From NCBI RefSeq assembly GCF_016865485.1, contig NZ_AP024452.1:3928501-3992500 (forward strand): a stretch of 64,000 bases of DNA. Direction: 5' to 3'. This DNA is from Luteitalea sp. TBR-22 (GTDB lineage Bacteria; Acidobacteriota; Vicinamibacteria; Vicinamibacterales; Vicinamibacteraceae). The stretch's first letter is position 1. The number at the start of each line of letters is the position of its first letter. Below the pieces are notes generated by a model. The model searched no databases, was not told the DNA's origin, and saw only the letters and a program-made list of their open reading frames with translations. Made by a program: the position numbers and the translations under genes. Shown here one piece after another: positions 7,160 through 15,580 of the stretch.

Positions 7160-9181
7160 ATGGCATCCCTGTTCCGACTTGGACCAACCTTCTGGCGGGT
7201 CGGCAGGAGGCTCCTCCATGGCGCCCTTGCCACGGGACTCCTGGTGCACGCGCCGGCGCTCGCCCGGCAGATGCCGCCGACGGGCATCCTGTTCCTCCAT
7301 TCGTACGACTCCACCTACCAGTGGACGCGCGACCTCGAGCAGGGCGCGCGCGAGGTGTTGGCGGTGCTCGAGCCGGCGCCCGAGGTCCGCGTGGAGTACC
7401 TCGACGCCCGGCACGAGACCCGCGCCGACATCCGCGAGCGGTTCGCCGCGTGGCTCGCGGCCAAGTACGCCAGGCCCCCGCGCGTCGTGGTGGCGTCCGA
7501 CGACGCGGCGGTGGAGTTCCTGCTGACGCATCCCGGCCTGTTCCCGGAAGTGCCGGTGGTGTTCGGCGGCGTCAACAGCGCGGCGCTCGCGGCGCGCCTG
7601 CCGCGCAGCCGGTTCGCGGGCGTCACCGAGCCCACCGACGTCAATCACCTGATCGATCGCATCCTGGCCGTGCGGCGCGGCACGCGGCGGGTGTTCGTGG
7701 TGACCGACCGGCAGGAAGCGTCGATCGAGTTGCGGACGGCGATCGAGGCGGCGGCGCGCGAGCACGCATCGCTCTCGCTGACGTACCTCTCGGGGGATGT
7801 CCTGAGCTTCCGGCAGGTGCTCGCCGCGCTCGAGCGCGACACGCAGCCGGACGACCTCGTGGTGGTGCGCCCGTTCGTCGAGGATCGTGACGGGACGCCG
7901 GTCGATGCCGCCGACGGCCTGCGACGCGTCATCGGGGCATCCCGTGCCCCGGTCGTCAGTCCGAGCGTCAGCGACATCGGGCAGGGGCTGCTTGCCGGCA
8001 TCTACAGCACCGGCATCGAGCACGGGCACCGCATGGGCCAGAAGGCGCTCGCCGTGGTCCGCGGCACGCCGGTCAGTCGCGTGGGGATCGAGCCGGCGAT
8101 CGATGACCAGCTGATCTTCGACGCGCAGCAGTTGCGGCGATGGGGCCTGCGCGAGCAGGACCTTCCGCCTGGCTCGCGGGTGGCCAACCTGCCACCGAGC
8201 TTCTACCGCACGAACAAGAAGGTGATCTGGACCGGCGTCGCCGTGCTCGTCCTGCAGACCGGGATCATCGCCGCCCTCATCCTGATGGCGCGGTCGCGTC
8301 GCCGCGCGCAGCGGGCCCTCCAGGAGCAGGCCGATGCGCTCGCCGCCTCGAACCGACAGCTCGACCTGGCGAACCGATCGCTGGTCCGCGAGCAGGAAGG
8401 CCGGCAGGTGGCCGAGGAGGCGCTGCGCCAGTCGCAGAAGATGGAGGCCCTGGGGCGCCTGGCCGGCGGCGTCGCACACGACTTCAACAACCTGCTGACG
8501 GTGATCATCGGGCAGAGCGCGCTGCTGGCCGAGAAGTTGCCGGCCGGCGGGGCGCTGCGCGCCGGCGCCGACGAAATCCGGACGGCCAGCGATCGCGCCG
8601 CCGTCCTCACGCGACAGTTGCTCGCATTCAGCCGCAAGCAGGTGGCGCCGAGGACCCCCTGCCGCATCGCGGCGACGCTCCGGCAACTCGAGCCGATCAT
8701 CCGGCGGCTGGTGCCCGAGACGGTGACCCTCGACATCCGGGCCGACGACGACATCCCCGCCGTCATCCTCGGCGAGGGCCAGTTCGAGCAGGTGGTGCTC
8801 AACCTGGTGACCAACGCCAGGGACGCGATGCCCGAAGGGGGGCGGCTGGTGATCGAGGCGCGCCTCGAGGCGGTCGCCTCGACGCTGCTCGGCGATCCGG
8901 ACCTGCAGCCCGGCACGTACGCGGTGTTGCGCGTCACCGACACCGGCGTCGGCATGGACGCCGAGACCCAGCGGCAGATCTTCGAGCCGTTCTTCACGAC
9001 GAAGGAACCAGGCCGCGGGACCGGCGTGGGCCTGGCAACCGTCTACGGCATCGTGAAGCAGCACGGCGGCGGCATCACCGTGAACAGCAGCCCCGCCATG
9101 GGCGCGACATTCGCGATCTACCTGCCTGCGCCGCAGGGCGCCGCGGTGACCGCCGGCGCCGACACCCGGGCCGCGTCGTGA
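7160..9181 (+). CDS. membrane histidine kinase with periplasmic ABC-substrate-binding-type sensor
   Basis: A 673-residue sensor kinase. A signal or TM segment at the N-terminus is followed by about 330 residues resembling the ABC_sub_bind (DUF534) periplasmic fold (GILFLHSYDSTYQWTRDLEQ, then VFGGVNSAALAARLP). A TM helix lies near residue 355-380 (WTGVAVLVLQTGIIAALIL), then a short coiled coil. The HisKA domain has [11 protein letters not shown] with the phospho-His near 438. The HATPase has the N box (VLNLVTNARDAMPEGG), [18 protein letters not shown] and GTGVGLATVYG. There is no receiver domain and no adjacent response regulator, so the partner is elsewhere. Upstream ATG 7160 was preferred to in-frame positions back to 7064. 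Confidence 0.85.
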   Translation: MASLFRLGPTFWRVGRRLLHGALATGLLVHAPALARQMPPTGILFLHSYDSTYQWTRDLEQGAREVLAVLEPAPEVRVEYLDARHETRADIRERFAAWLAAKYARPPRVVVASDDAAVEFLLTHPGLFPEVPVVFGGVNSAALAARLPRSRFAGVTEPTDVNHLIDRILAVRRGTRRVFVVTDRQEASIELRTAIEAAAREHASLSLTYLSGDVLSFRQVLAALERDTQPDDLVVVRPFVEDRDGTPVDAADGLRRVIGASRAPVVSPSVSDIGQGLLAGIYSTGIEHGHRMGQKALAVVRGTPVSRVGIEPAIDDQLIFDAQQLRRWGLREQDLPPGSRVANLPPSFYRTNKKVIWTGVAVLVLQTGIIAALILMARSRRRAQRALQEQADALAASNRQLDLANRSLVREQEGRQVAEEALRQSQKMEALGRLAGGVAHDFNNLLTVIIGQSALLAEKLPAGGALRAGADEIRTASDRAAVLTRQLLAFSRKQVAPRTPCRIAATLRQLEPIIRRLVPETVTLDIRADDDIPAVILGEGQFEQVVLNLVTNARDAMPEGGRLVIEARLEAVASTLLGDPDLQPGTYAVLRVTDTGVGMDAETQRQIFEPFFTTKEPGRGTGVGLATVYGIVKQHGGGITVNSSPAMGATFAIYLPAPQGAAVTAGADTRAAS

Positions 9182-9184
9182 TCC

Positions 9185-9706
9185 CTATCGCCTGGCCTGT
9201 CGTGCGTTGATGGCGTCGCGGAACTGGTGACGCAGCGCCGTGACGTCGGACCGCTCGAGGCGCAGCACGCTCGCGATGCGGCTGATCTCGGTGTCTTCCA
9301 CCGTGGTGATCCCGTGCTGGGCCGAGACCGCGAACAGCGCGCGCAGCAGTTCCAGCTTCTCTTCGCGACTGGCCAGCAGTTCGAACTCGCGTGCCACCTG
9401 GTAGTCCTCGGCCGCGCCGTGACTGCCCGTGGCCTGCACCGCGAGCCCGACGAGCCGCTGCGCCTGCTCGGCCGACACCTCGGCCTCGGCCGCCAGGCGC
9501 GCCTCCATGACGGCGCGTTCCTCGTCGCTGACCTCGTGGTCGGCGAAGGCCACGCGACCGAGCAGGTACGCGAAGGCCGCCAGCAGGCGAGCGCGCTCGG
9601 CCGGCACGCCCGTGAGCACGCCGGCGATCTCGGCCACCGTCTCCGTCTCGTGCGCGGCGCCGTCGTCGGACGCGAGGCCGAGGCTGCGGAAGAGCGCGGA
9701 CAACAT
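9185..9706 (-). CDS. TerB-like family protein
   Basis: A 173-residue, all-helical cytoplasmic protein similar to the TerB (tellurite resistance B-like) domain. The characteristic acidic metal-binding loop is present (VAFADHEVSDEERAVMEARL), as is the matching loop in the second half (HGITTVEDTEISRIASVLRL). TerB domains coordinate divalent metals and are often linked to membrane stress systems. The gene shares one base (TGATG) with the upstream 4TM protein and is presumably co-translated with it. Its stop is 3 bp from the stop of the convergent sensor kinase. Tellurite resistance itself is not implied. Confidence 0.75.
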   Translation of the reverse strand: MLSALFRSLGLASDDGAAHETETVAEIAGVLTGVPAERARLLAAFAYLLGRVAFADHEVSDEERAVMEARLAAEAEVSAEQAQRLVGLAVQATGSHGAAEDYQVAREFELLASREEKLELLRALFAVSAQHGITTVEDTEISRIASVLRLERSDVTALRHQFRDAINARQARR

Positions 9707-10050
9707 CAGTGCTTGGGCGCGAACAGGGCGCCGAGGACCCAACTGACGATGCTGACCAGCAGCGCGCCCATCACGGCGCTGCCGAACCCGGCGAGGTCGA
9801 ACCCGGGCACGAGCGCGGCCGCCAGGGCGAACGCGGCGCCGTTGACGACCAGATAGAAGAGGCCGAGCGTGATGATCGTGATCGGCAACGTCAGGATGGT
9901 CAGGACGGGGCGCACCAGGGCGTTCACAAGGCCCAGCACGAAAGCCGCCACCAGCAGCGCCGACACCGAGCTGACGCGCACGCCCGGCACCAGATAGGCC
10001 GCCAACCACAACGCCGCGGCGACGATGGCCCAGTGAAGGAGGAATCCCAT
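9706..10050 (-). CDS. phage holin family (4TM, PF04020-like) membrane protein
   Basis: A 114-residue protein with four predicted TM helices: LLHWAIVAAALWLAAYLVPG, a VSALLVAAFVLGLVNALV segment, LPITIITLGLFYLVVNGAAF and AVMGALLVSIVSWVLGAL. The NALVRPVLTILTLPITIITLGLF signature is typical of this widespread family. The 'phage holin' label is historical; most members are chromosomal inner-membrane proteins of unknown function, and nothing phage-like surrounds this one. It is first in a two-gene unit with the TerB-like gene. Confidence 0.8.
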   Translation of the reverse strand: MGFLLHWAIVAAALWLAAYLVPGVRVSSVSALLVAAFVLGLVNALVRPVLTILTLPITIITLGLFYLVVNGAAFALAAALVPGFDLAGFGSAVMGALLVSIVSWVLGALFAPKH

Positions 10051-10136
10051 GGGGTAAAGCTAACAGACTCCGCGGGCACCGGGCACCGGCATCAGGCCCC
10101 GAGTGGTCGTGAGCCTTTCGCCGCAAGCCGCCCGTC

Positions 10137-10150
10137 CTGAGCCCTGAGCC
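10137..10150. repeat. short CTGAGCC heptamer array (two units)
   Basis: Two tandem CTGAGCC units (reverse complement of GGCTCAG) sit just upstream of the S4-domain gene. This is the smallest array of this family in the window. Confidence 0.7.
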
Positions 10151-10173
10151 ATGAGACAGTACCCTTGACGCGC

Positions 10174-10578
10174 ATGCCCGACGCCCTGGTCTCCGACAAG
10201 CCGCTGCGGCTCGATGTCTGGCTCGATGTCGCCTGCCTCTGCAAGACCCGCTCGGAAGCCCAACGGGCCATCAAGGGCGGCAAGGTGGAGGTCAACGGTG
10301 AGCGACCGAAGCAGAACCGCGACGTGAAGCCCGGCGACACCATCACCCTCACCAGGCCGCTCGGGCGCAAGCAGGTCGTGCGCGTCAAGGCGACCGCCGA
10401 GGCCCACATGCCGAAGGCCGAGGCCAGGGCCCTGCTCTTCGAGGACGTCACGCCGCCGCCGACTCCGGAGGAACTCGCCTTCCTGCAGTTGCTGAAGGAC
10501 ACCCGACCGCGTGGGCCGGTGGTGGCCCCCGACAAGCGGGCGCGGCGGGAACTGCGCAAGCTCAAGGGACGCGACTGA
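10174..10578 (+). CDS. S4-domain RNA-binding protein, Hsp15-like
   Basis: A 134-residue basic protein with an N-terminal S4 domain (RLDVWLDVACLCKTRSEAQRAIKGGKVEVNG), then a beta extension (KPGDTITLTRPLGRKQVVRV) and a highly basic tail (PDKRARRELRKLKGRD). The family includes heat-shock protein 15, which binds stalled 50S subunits carrying nascent chains, and other rRNA-binding S4 proteins. The exact RNA target is not deducible. ATG 10174 was chosen because a TACCCT box ends 8 nt before it, as in other apparently leaderless genes here; TTG 10165 would add three residues. It lies upstream of rpsT. Confidence 0.8.
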   Translation: MPDALVSDKPLRLDVWLDVACLCKTRSEAQRAIKGGKVEVNGERPKQNRDVKPGDTITLTRPLGRKQVVRVKATAEAHMPKAEARALLFEDVTPPPTPEELAFLQLLKDTRPRGPVVAPDKRARRELRKLKGRD

Positions 10579-10615
10579 CTGACGGCCCAGGGGCGGCGCG
10601 GAGGGGGCGATCGTG

Positions 10616-10624
10616 TGCTACACT
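10616..10624 (+). promoter_or_regulatory. extended -10 promoter candidate for rpsT
   Basis: TGC followed by TACACT fits an extended -10 element about 100 bp upstream of the rpsT start. No -35 consensus is needed for such promoters and none is seen. It leaves a GC-rich structured leader of about 90 nt, where S20 autoregulation could act; that role is inferred. Confidence 0.45.
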
Positions 10625-10721
10625 CTGATGTTTCCACTGACCGGGTGGCACGCGCGCCCGGCACCGTGGGGGCCCCGTCGCGGGTCCGGAACCAGCGCGT
10701 AGGCAAAGCGGAGTTGTTGTT

Positions 10722-10988
10722 GTGGCAAATCACGAGTCGGCGCTGAAGGCGCACAAGCAGAGTCTGGCCAACCGCGAGCGCAACCGCCAGGCGCGCACGC
10801 GCCTGCGTTCCGCGCTGAAGACGATTCGCAAGGCCATCACCGCGGGCGATGCAGCCGCCGCGAAGGCCGGGCTGAACGAGACCGTCTCCCTGATCGACAA
10901 GATGGCCAAGAAGGGCGTCATCCACGACAACGCCGCCTCGCGGTACAAGTCGCGGATCGCCAAGCGCCTGAACGGCATCGCCGCCTAG
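10722..10988 (+). CDS. rpsT: 30S ribosomal protein S20
   Basis: An 88-residue basic three-helix ribosomal protein that binds 16S rRNA at the bottom of the 30S subunit. The N-terminus MANHESALKAHKQSLANRER and the C-terminal KKGVIHDNAASRYKSRIAKRL are diagnostic. The start is GTG 10722. The gene converges with holA, and a long imperfect hairpin separates the two stops. Confidence 0.97.
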   Translation: MANHESALKAHKQSLANRERNRQARTRLRSALKTIRKAITAGDAAAAKAGLNETVSLIDKMAKKGVIHDNAASRYKSRIAKRLNGIAA

Positions 10989-11008
10989 GCGTTCCACCGA
11001 CCGGGAAC

Positions 11009-11062
11009 GGCGGGGTGGGCCACCTTCGCCCTACGGGCTTCGGTGCCCAAGGGCACCCCGCC
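11009..11062. terminator. long hairpin between convergent rpsT and holA
   Basis: The outer stem is GGCGGGGTG/CACCCCGCC (9 bp, perfect). An inner stem pairs GGGC-CACC with GGTGCCC around a pyrimidine-rich loop. It fills the gap between the two converging stop codons and probably ends transcription in both directions, though neither side has a T-run. Confidence 0.5.
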
Positions 11063-11063
11063 C

Positions 11064-12158
11064 CTACCTTCTGGAATTCCCGGTTCGCTGGGGGCTCCCG
11101 CCGCCGTACCCTCCTCCCTGCGGGCCACGCGGCGCTCCTCCACTCCCCTGTTGGGGGCGTCCCCCGCCGTAGCCCGATGGGCGCAGGCGGGGACACAGCT
11201 CCACCACCAACCGTTCGAGCACCACCTGCGGGTCGCGCCCCAGCTTGCTCGCGCCGTCGGCGCGATAGAGCGCACGCACGGCCGCACCCACCCGGTCCGG
11301 TGCCACCTGCGGCATCCGCGAGCGGATCCACCAGCCCAATTGCCCGAGCATCTGGAACGGCGACGAGCCGTTCTCGATCATCAACTGCACGTGGCGGAGG
11401 GCCGTCGCCGCGTCGCCGGCGGCAATCGCGTTGGTCACCGCCCAGTCGTCGAACTGCTGCGCCGCCCCGACCACCAGGCGGACGTCCTGCTCGGTGATGG
11501 CGGGCGCGTCGCCCACAAACAGCACCAGCGTGTCGATGTCCTTCCGGAGCCGGACGATGTCGGGGCCCGCTCGCTCGACCAGCGCGGTCAGTCCAGGCGC
11601 GTCGATGCGCTTGCCGGAGGCCTTCACGCGGTCGGCGGCAAACTGCATCGCGTCGCGCAACGCCGACTGCGCGCCGTTGAAGCCGTCGGTGCTGAACCCC
11701 TCGCACTCCACGGTCACGGCCTGCTTGTCGAGCAGCTTGCCGAGTTTCGTGGCGCGGTTGATGTCGGTGGCCACGAGCACCAGGACGTTCGAGGGCTCGG
11801 GGTTGGCCACGTAGCCTTCCAGTCCGCCGGGATCTGGCGCCGGCGCCTCGTCGCCGCCCCCCTCGCCGTCGTCCTCGGCCAGCTTCTTGCGGCCCTTGAA
11901 CAGCCGCTCGATGTGCGCGAACACGACCACGCGGCGGTCGCCGAGCATCGGGCGCGTGCGCGCCGCGAAGACGACGTCGTCGGGGCGCGCGTCGCCGGCG
12001 GTGAACCGCTCGACGTTGAAGCCGCGCAGATCCTCCTCGACCAGGCTGGTGAGCGAGGCCACGACCTCGTCCTTGCCGGCCTCGTCCTCGCCGATCACGA
12101 GGTAGACGGGCGCGACGGTGCCCTTCTTGAGCGCCGCCGCGAGCTCACGCGGCGTCAC
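11064..12158 (-). CDS. holA: DNA polymerase III subunit delta
   Basis: A 364-residue clamp-loader delta subunit that opens the beta clamp. It starts with MTPRELAAALKKGTVAPVYL and GEDEAGKDEVV, and the degenerate AAA+ fold contains DRRVVVFAHIERLF and VLVLVATDINRATKLGKLL. Domain III contains QMLGQLGWWIRSRMPQVA. The C-terminus carries an extra tail of about 39 residues rich in Gly, Arg and Gln (GYGGGRPQQGSGG, then GGGYGGGSPQR) that is not part of the usual delta fold. It lies downstream of lptE and leuS on the same strand and may be co-transcribed with them. The stop abuts a bidirectional hairpin. Confidence 0.92.
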   Translation of the reverse strand: MTPRELAAALKKGTVAPVYLVIGEDEAGKDEVVASLTSLVEEDLRGFNVERFTAGDARPDDVVFAARTRPMLGDRRVVVFAHIERLFKGRKKLAEDDGEGGGDEAPAPDPGGLEGYVANPEPSNVLVLVATDINRATKLGKLLDKQAVTVECEGFSTDGFNGAQSALRDAMQFAADRVKASGKRIDAPGLTALVERAGPDIVRLRKDIDTLVLFVGDAPAITEQDVRLVVGAAQQFDDWAVTNAIAAGDAATALRHVQLMIENGSSPFQMLGQLGWWIRSRMPQVAPDRVGAAVRALYRADGASKLGRDPQVVLERLVVELCPRLRPSGYGGGRPQQGSGGAPRGPQGGGYGGGSPQRTGNSRR

Positions 12159-12236
12159 GTCAGCAACTCGACGCGACGAGCGACGTCGCGCGTGGTGTGC
12201 GTTGCCGTGCGAGGCCGCAAAGCGTCCGGATCACGG

Positions 12237-12782
12237 CTAGAACGCCTCGAGGATCGACGACACGGTGCGGCGGGCGACGGTGTCGGAGATGCGGTCGGCG
12301 GCCGCCCGGTTCTGGCCCAGGAAGGCCGAGGCGTCGAGCGCGCCAGTGCCGGTGCTCAGGTCGTACTCGTCGACGATCTCGAGCGAGCCGTTCTCCCAGA
12401 TGACCTTGTTGGCCTTGACGTCCTTGAACTCGACCTTGAGCTGCACGCGCACGATGTAGCGCGTCGCCTGGTTGTTCTCGTTGAAGCCACTCGGCTCGAG
12501 GCTGACGCCGGCGATGGTGCCCGACAGGACCGCGTCGGCGCCGTCGGTCACGCCGAGCACCTGGTAGCGTCCGCGGCCGAGGAACTCGGTGCGCACCCGC
12601 TGGGTGACCTGCTGCTCGAGGTCGTACACCGAGGTGTTGTTGGCAAAGATCGGAATCCCGATCACCTTGATGTACGACGGCAGGAAGTTGCCCCGCCCCG
12701 ACAACGTGTACCCGCACCCGCTGGTGGCCATCGCCACGACCACGAGGCAGGCCAGCGCCGCGCGACGGCCGATCGCCCGCAT
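12237..12782 (-). CDS. lptE: LPS assembly lipoprotein LptE
   Basis: A 181-residue outer-membrane lipoprotein that plugs the LptD barrel and helps deliver LPS to the surface. It has a lipoprotein signal peptide with lipobox ATSGCGYTLSGRG; the Cys would be lipidated. GCGYTL is the classic start of mature LptE. The core contains IKVIGIPIFANNT and LEQQVTQRVRTEFLGRGRYQV, both family features. Its ATG overlaps the leuS stop (ATGA), so translation is coupled. The leuS-lptE-holA order is a common arrangement in Gram-negative bacteria. lptD is not in the window. Confidence 0.9.
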   Translation of the reverse strand: MRAIGRRAALACLVVVAMATSGCGYTLSGRGNFLPSYIKVIGIPIFANNTSVYDLEQQVTQRVRTEFLGRGRYQVLGVTDGADAVLSGTIAGVSLEPSGFNENNQATRYIVRVQLKVEFKDVKANKVIWENGSLEIVDEYDLSTGTGALDASAFLGQNRAAADRISDTVARRTVSSILEAF

Positions 12783-15337
12783 CACTTCACCACCACGCTG
12801 ACCAGGCGGCCGGCGGCCACGATCACCTTGACGATCGTCTTGCCGTCGGTGTGCGCCTTGACGTTGGGGTCGGCCAGGGCTGCGGCCTGCACCACGTCGT
12901 CCGGGGACCCGGCAGGCACGACGACGCGTCCGCGCACCTTGCCGTTCACCTGGACGGGCATCTCGACCGCTTCTTCGGCCGCGACCGCCGCGTCCGAAGT
13001 CGGCCAGCCCGCCGCAACGATGCCGTCCGTGTGGCCGAGCATCTCCCAGAGCTCCTCGGCCATGTGTGGGGCGAACGGCGAGAGCAGGCGCACCAGGGCT
13101 TCGACGGCCTCGCGAGCCGCTGCGAGCGTGCTCGCGGGCACGTCGGTCCCGACCGGCTGCTCGGCGCCGGCGGCGCGCCGCCCCGGCTTGAAGAGTCCCG
13201 TGGCCTCGCCGAACGCGTAGAGCTCGTTGACGAGCACCATCAGGCCCGAGATGGCGGTGTTCAGCTGCACCCGCGGGTACAGGTCGCCTGTCACCTTCTC
13301 GACCGCCTGATGCGTCTTGCGGCGCAGCGCCCGCTCGACCTCGGAGAATTCGCCGACGCCGTCCACGGCCGGCGCCGTCGCCAGCGTCGCGGCCAGGGGC
13401 TCCACGAAGCGCCACACCCGCGTCAGGAAGCGATAGCTGCCCTCGAGGCCGGTGTCGGTCCACTCGACCTCCTTCTCCGGCGGCGCGACGAACATCACGT
13501 ACAGGCGCAGCGCGTCGGCGCCGAACTTCGCGATCATCTCGTCCGGATCGACGACGTTGCCCTTGGACTTGGACATGACCTGTCCGTCCTTGAGCACCAT
13601 GCCCTGCGTGAGCAGCCGGGCGAACGGCTCGTCGTGCGACACCATGCCGAGGTCGCGGAACACGCGCGCGAAGAACCGCGAGTAGATCAGGTGCAGGATC
13701 GCGTGCTCGACGCCGCCGCTGTAGAAGTCGACCGGCGCCCAGTAGTTGCACCTGGCCGGGTCGAAGGCCTGCTGGTCGTTCTTCGCGTCGGTGAACCGGT
13801 AGAAGTACCAGGACGAGTCGAAGAACGTGTCCATCGTATCGGTCTCGCGCCGCGCGGCGCCGCCGCACTTCGGGCACGAGACGTTGACGAACTCGGGCAG
13901 CTGCGCCAGCGGCGACTCGCCCTTGCCCGTGAACTCGACGATCTTGGGCAGCACCACCGGCAGCTGGTCGTCGGGCACCGGCACCACGCCGCACGTCGGG
14001 CAGTGGATCATCGGAATCGGCGTGCCCCAGTAGCGCTGTCGCGAGACGCCCCAGTCCTTGAGTCGGTACTGGATCGTCTTCTTGCCGATCCCCCGTGCCT
14101 CGGCCGACGCGGCCATCTTCTGCCACGCCTGCTCGGTGGGCAGGCCCGAGAACTCGTCGGAGTTGACGCTCACGCCGTACTCGGTGAACGCCTCCGCCAT
14201 CGTCGCGCCGTTTGCAGGCTCACCGTCGGCGGGCTTGACCACCACCTGCACGGGCAGGCCGTACTTGCGCGCGAACTCGAAGTCGCGCTGATCGTGCGCG
14301 GGCACCGCCATGATCGCGCCGGTGCCGTAGCCGCCGAGCACGAAGTTGGCGACCCACACGGGCACCGTCTCGCCCGTGAACGGGTTCATCACGCGGCGGC
14401 CGGTGTCGAAGCCTTCCTTCTCCACCTCGCCGGACATGCGGCCCAGGCGGTCCTGCTGGCGGAACCGCTCGGCCTGCTTGCGGAACGCCGCAGGGTCGGG
14501 CGACTCGCTGGCGAACTTCTCCACGAGCTCGTGCTCGGGCGCGATCAGCACGAACGTCGCACCGTAAATGGTGTCGATGCGGGTCGTGAAGATCTCGATG
14601 CCCTCGGCGGTGGCGCGGCCCTGCTCGTCGGCGATCGGGAACGTGGCCTGCACGCCCTCCGACTTGCCGATCCAGTTGCGCTGCATCGTCAGGACCTTCT
14701 CGGGCCAGTCGGGCAGCCGGTTGGTGCCCTCGAGCAGTTCCTCGGCGTAGTGCGTGATGCGCAGGAACCACTGCTCGAGCTCACGCGAGGTGACGTGGCT
14801 GCCGCAGCGCCAGCAGGCGCCGTCGATCACCTGCTCGTTGGCGAGCACGGTGAGGCAGCTCGGGCACCAGTTGACGGTCGAGCGACGGCGGTACGCCAGG
14901 TCGCGCTCGGCCATGCGGATGAACAGCCACTGGTTCCAGCGGTAGTAGTCGGGCAGGCACGTGGCCAGCTCCCGGCCCCACGCGTACGAGATGCCGAGGC
15001 GCTGCAGCTGCCCCTTCATGTACGCGATGTTGTCGAGCGTCCACTTCTCCGGGTGGAGGTTGTTCTTGATGGCCGCGTTCTCGGCCGGCAGGCCGAATGC
15101 ATCCCAGCCGAAGGGGTGCAGGACGTTGGCGCCCTGCATGCGCTTCAGGCGGGCGACCACGTCCCCGATCATGTAGTTGCGGACGTGGCCCACATGGGCG
15201 CGGCCCGAGGGGTACGCGAACATTTCGAGGCAGTAGAACGACGGTTTGGACGCGTCCTCGGAGACCTCGAAGGCCCCCGTCGCGGTCCAGCGTTCCTGCC
15301 ACTTCTTCTCGATGATTTGCGGGGAATAGTCGGCCAC
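12782..15337 (-). CDS. leuS: leucine--tRNA ligase
   Basis: An 851-residue class I synthetase that charges tRNA-Leu. The HIGH-type motif is HVGH at residues 48-51 in [12 protein letters not shown], and the KMSKS motif appears as [11 protein letters not shown]. The CP1 editing domain is present ([20 protein letters not shown]), as are zinc-site cysteines ([31 protein letters not shown]). The start is GTG 15337 ([14 protein letters not shown]), from the conserved N-terminus and a TATACT box 13 nt upstream. An upstream in-frame extension to 15403 has no family similarity. It is the first gene of a leuS-lptE-holA unit. Confidence 0.97.
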   Translation of the reverse strand: MADYSPQIIEKKWQERWTATGAFEVSEDASKPSFYCLEMFAYPSGRAHVGHVRNYMIGDVVARLKRMQGANVLHPFGWDAFGLPAENAAIKNNLHPEKWTLDNIAYMKGQLQRLGISYAWGRELATCLPDYYRWNQWLFIRMAERDLAYRRRSTVNWCPSCLTVLANEQVIDGACWRCGSHVTSRELEQWFLRITHYAEELLEGTNRLPDWPEKVLTMQRNWIGKSEGVQATFPIADEQGRATAEGIEIFTTRIDTIYGATFVLIAPEHELVEKFASESPDPAAFRKQAERFRQQDRLGRMSGEVEKEGFDTGRRVMNPFTGETVPVWVANFVLGGYGTGAIMAVPAHDQRDFEFARKYGLPVQVVVKPADGEPANGATMAEAFTEYGVSVNSDEFSGLPTEQAWQKMAASAEARGIGKKTIQYRLKDWGVSRQRYWGTPIPMIHCPTCGVVPVPDDQLPVVLPKIVEFTGKGESPLAQLPEFVNVSCPKCGGAARRETDTMDTFFDSSWYFYRFTDAKNDQQAFDPARCNYWAPVDFYSGGVEHAILHLIYSRFFARVFRDLGMVSHDEPFARLLTQGMVLKDGQVMSKSKGNVVDPDEMIAKFGADALRLYVMFVAPPEKEVEWTDTGLEGSYRFLTRVWRFVEPLAATLATAPAVDGVGEFSEVERALRRKTHQAVEKVTGDLYPRVQLNTAISGLMVLVNELYAFGEATGLFKPGRRAAGAEQPVGTDVPASTLAAAREAVEALVRLLSPFAPHMAEELWEMLGHTDGIVAAGWPTSDAAVAAEEAVEMPVQVNGKVRGRVVVPAGSPDDVVQAAALADPNVKAHTDGKTIVKVIVAAGRLVSVVVK

Positions 15338-15350
15338 GGCTAGATCAGAC

Positions 15351-15356
15351 AGTATA
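15351..15356 (-). promoter_or_regulatory. -10 box (TATACT) of leuS
   Basis: TATACT on the minus strand ends 13 nt before the GTG start, leaving a predicted leader of roughly 6 nt. No Shine-Dalgarno sequence fits in that space. Confidence 0.5.
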
Positions 15357-15451
15357 GCGGCAGGGCGGCGCCTCCGGCCCCGCCACTGCCGCTCTCCTGT
15401 CAATGCCGCAATGCCGGGAATGCCGAAAGGGCAAAGGAGAAGCCAAGACAG

Positions 15452-15479
15452 AGGTGTAGGCGTCGGCCTTGGCCGACGC
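15452..15479. repeat. palindromic intergenic element, AGGTGTAG plus 9-bp inverted repeat
   Basis: GCGTCGGCC-TT-GGCCGACGC is a perfect 9-bp inverted repeat preceded by AGGTGTAG. A second copy, in opposite orientation and with one arm mismatch, lies at 41834-41860. Both share AGGTGTAGGCGTCG. The rest of the 243-bp leuS-GH2 gap holds only variants of CGAAGG/GGCCTTG repeats and the promoters. Confidence 0.75.
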
Positions 15480-15580
15480 GCGCCGGTCCAAGGCCACCCC
15501 GAAGGCCCAAGGCCGACCGACGAAGGCCGTCTCCCGGCGCCGTGCGAAGCGGGGCGCCGCGTGTGCTAGCGTGTCGCGCC

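Noticed and set aside
9706-10050. Prophage remnant suggested by the 'phage holin' family name
   Set aside because: No other phage gene is nearby; this 4TM family is commonly chromosomal.
12851-15343. 830-codon open frame on the plus strand opposite leuS
   Set aside because: It is the antisense of a clearly identified leuS. Its sequence is Arg/Gly/Leu-rich without any domain, as expected for a shadow frame in high-GC DNA.
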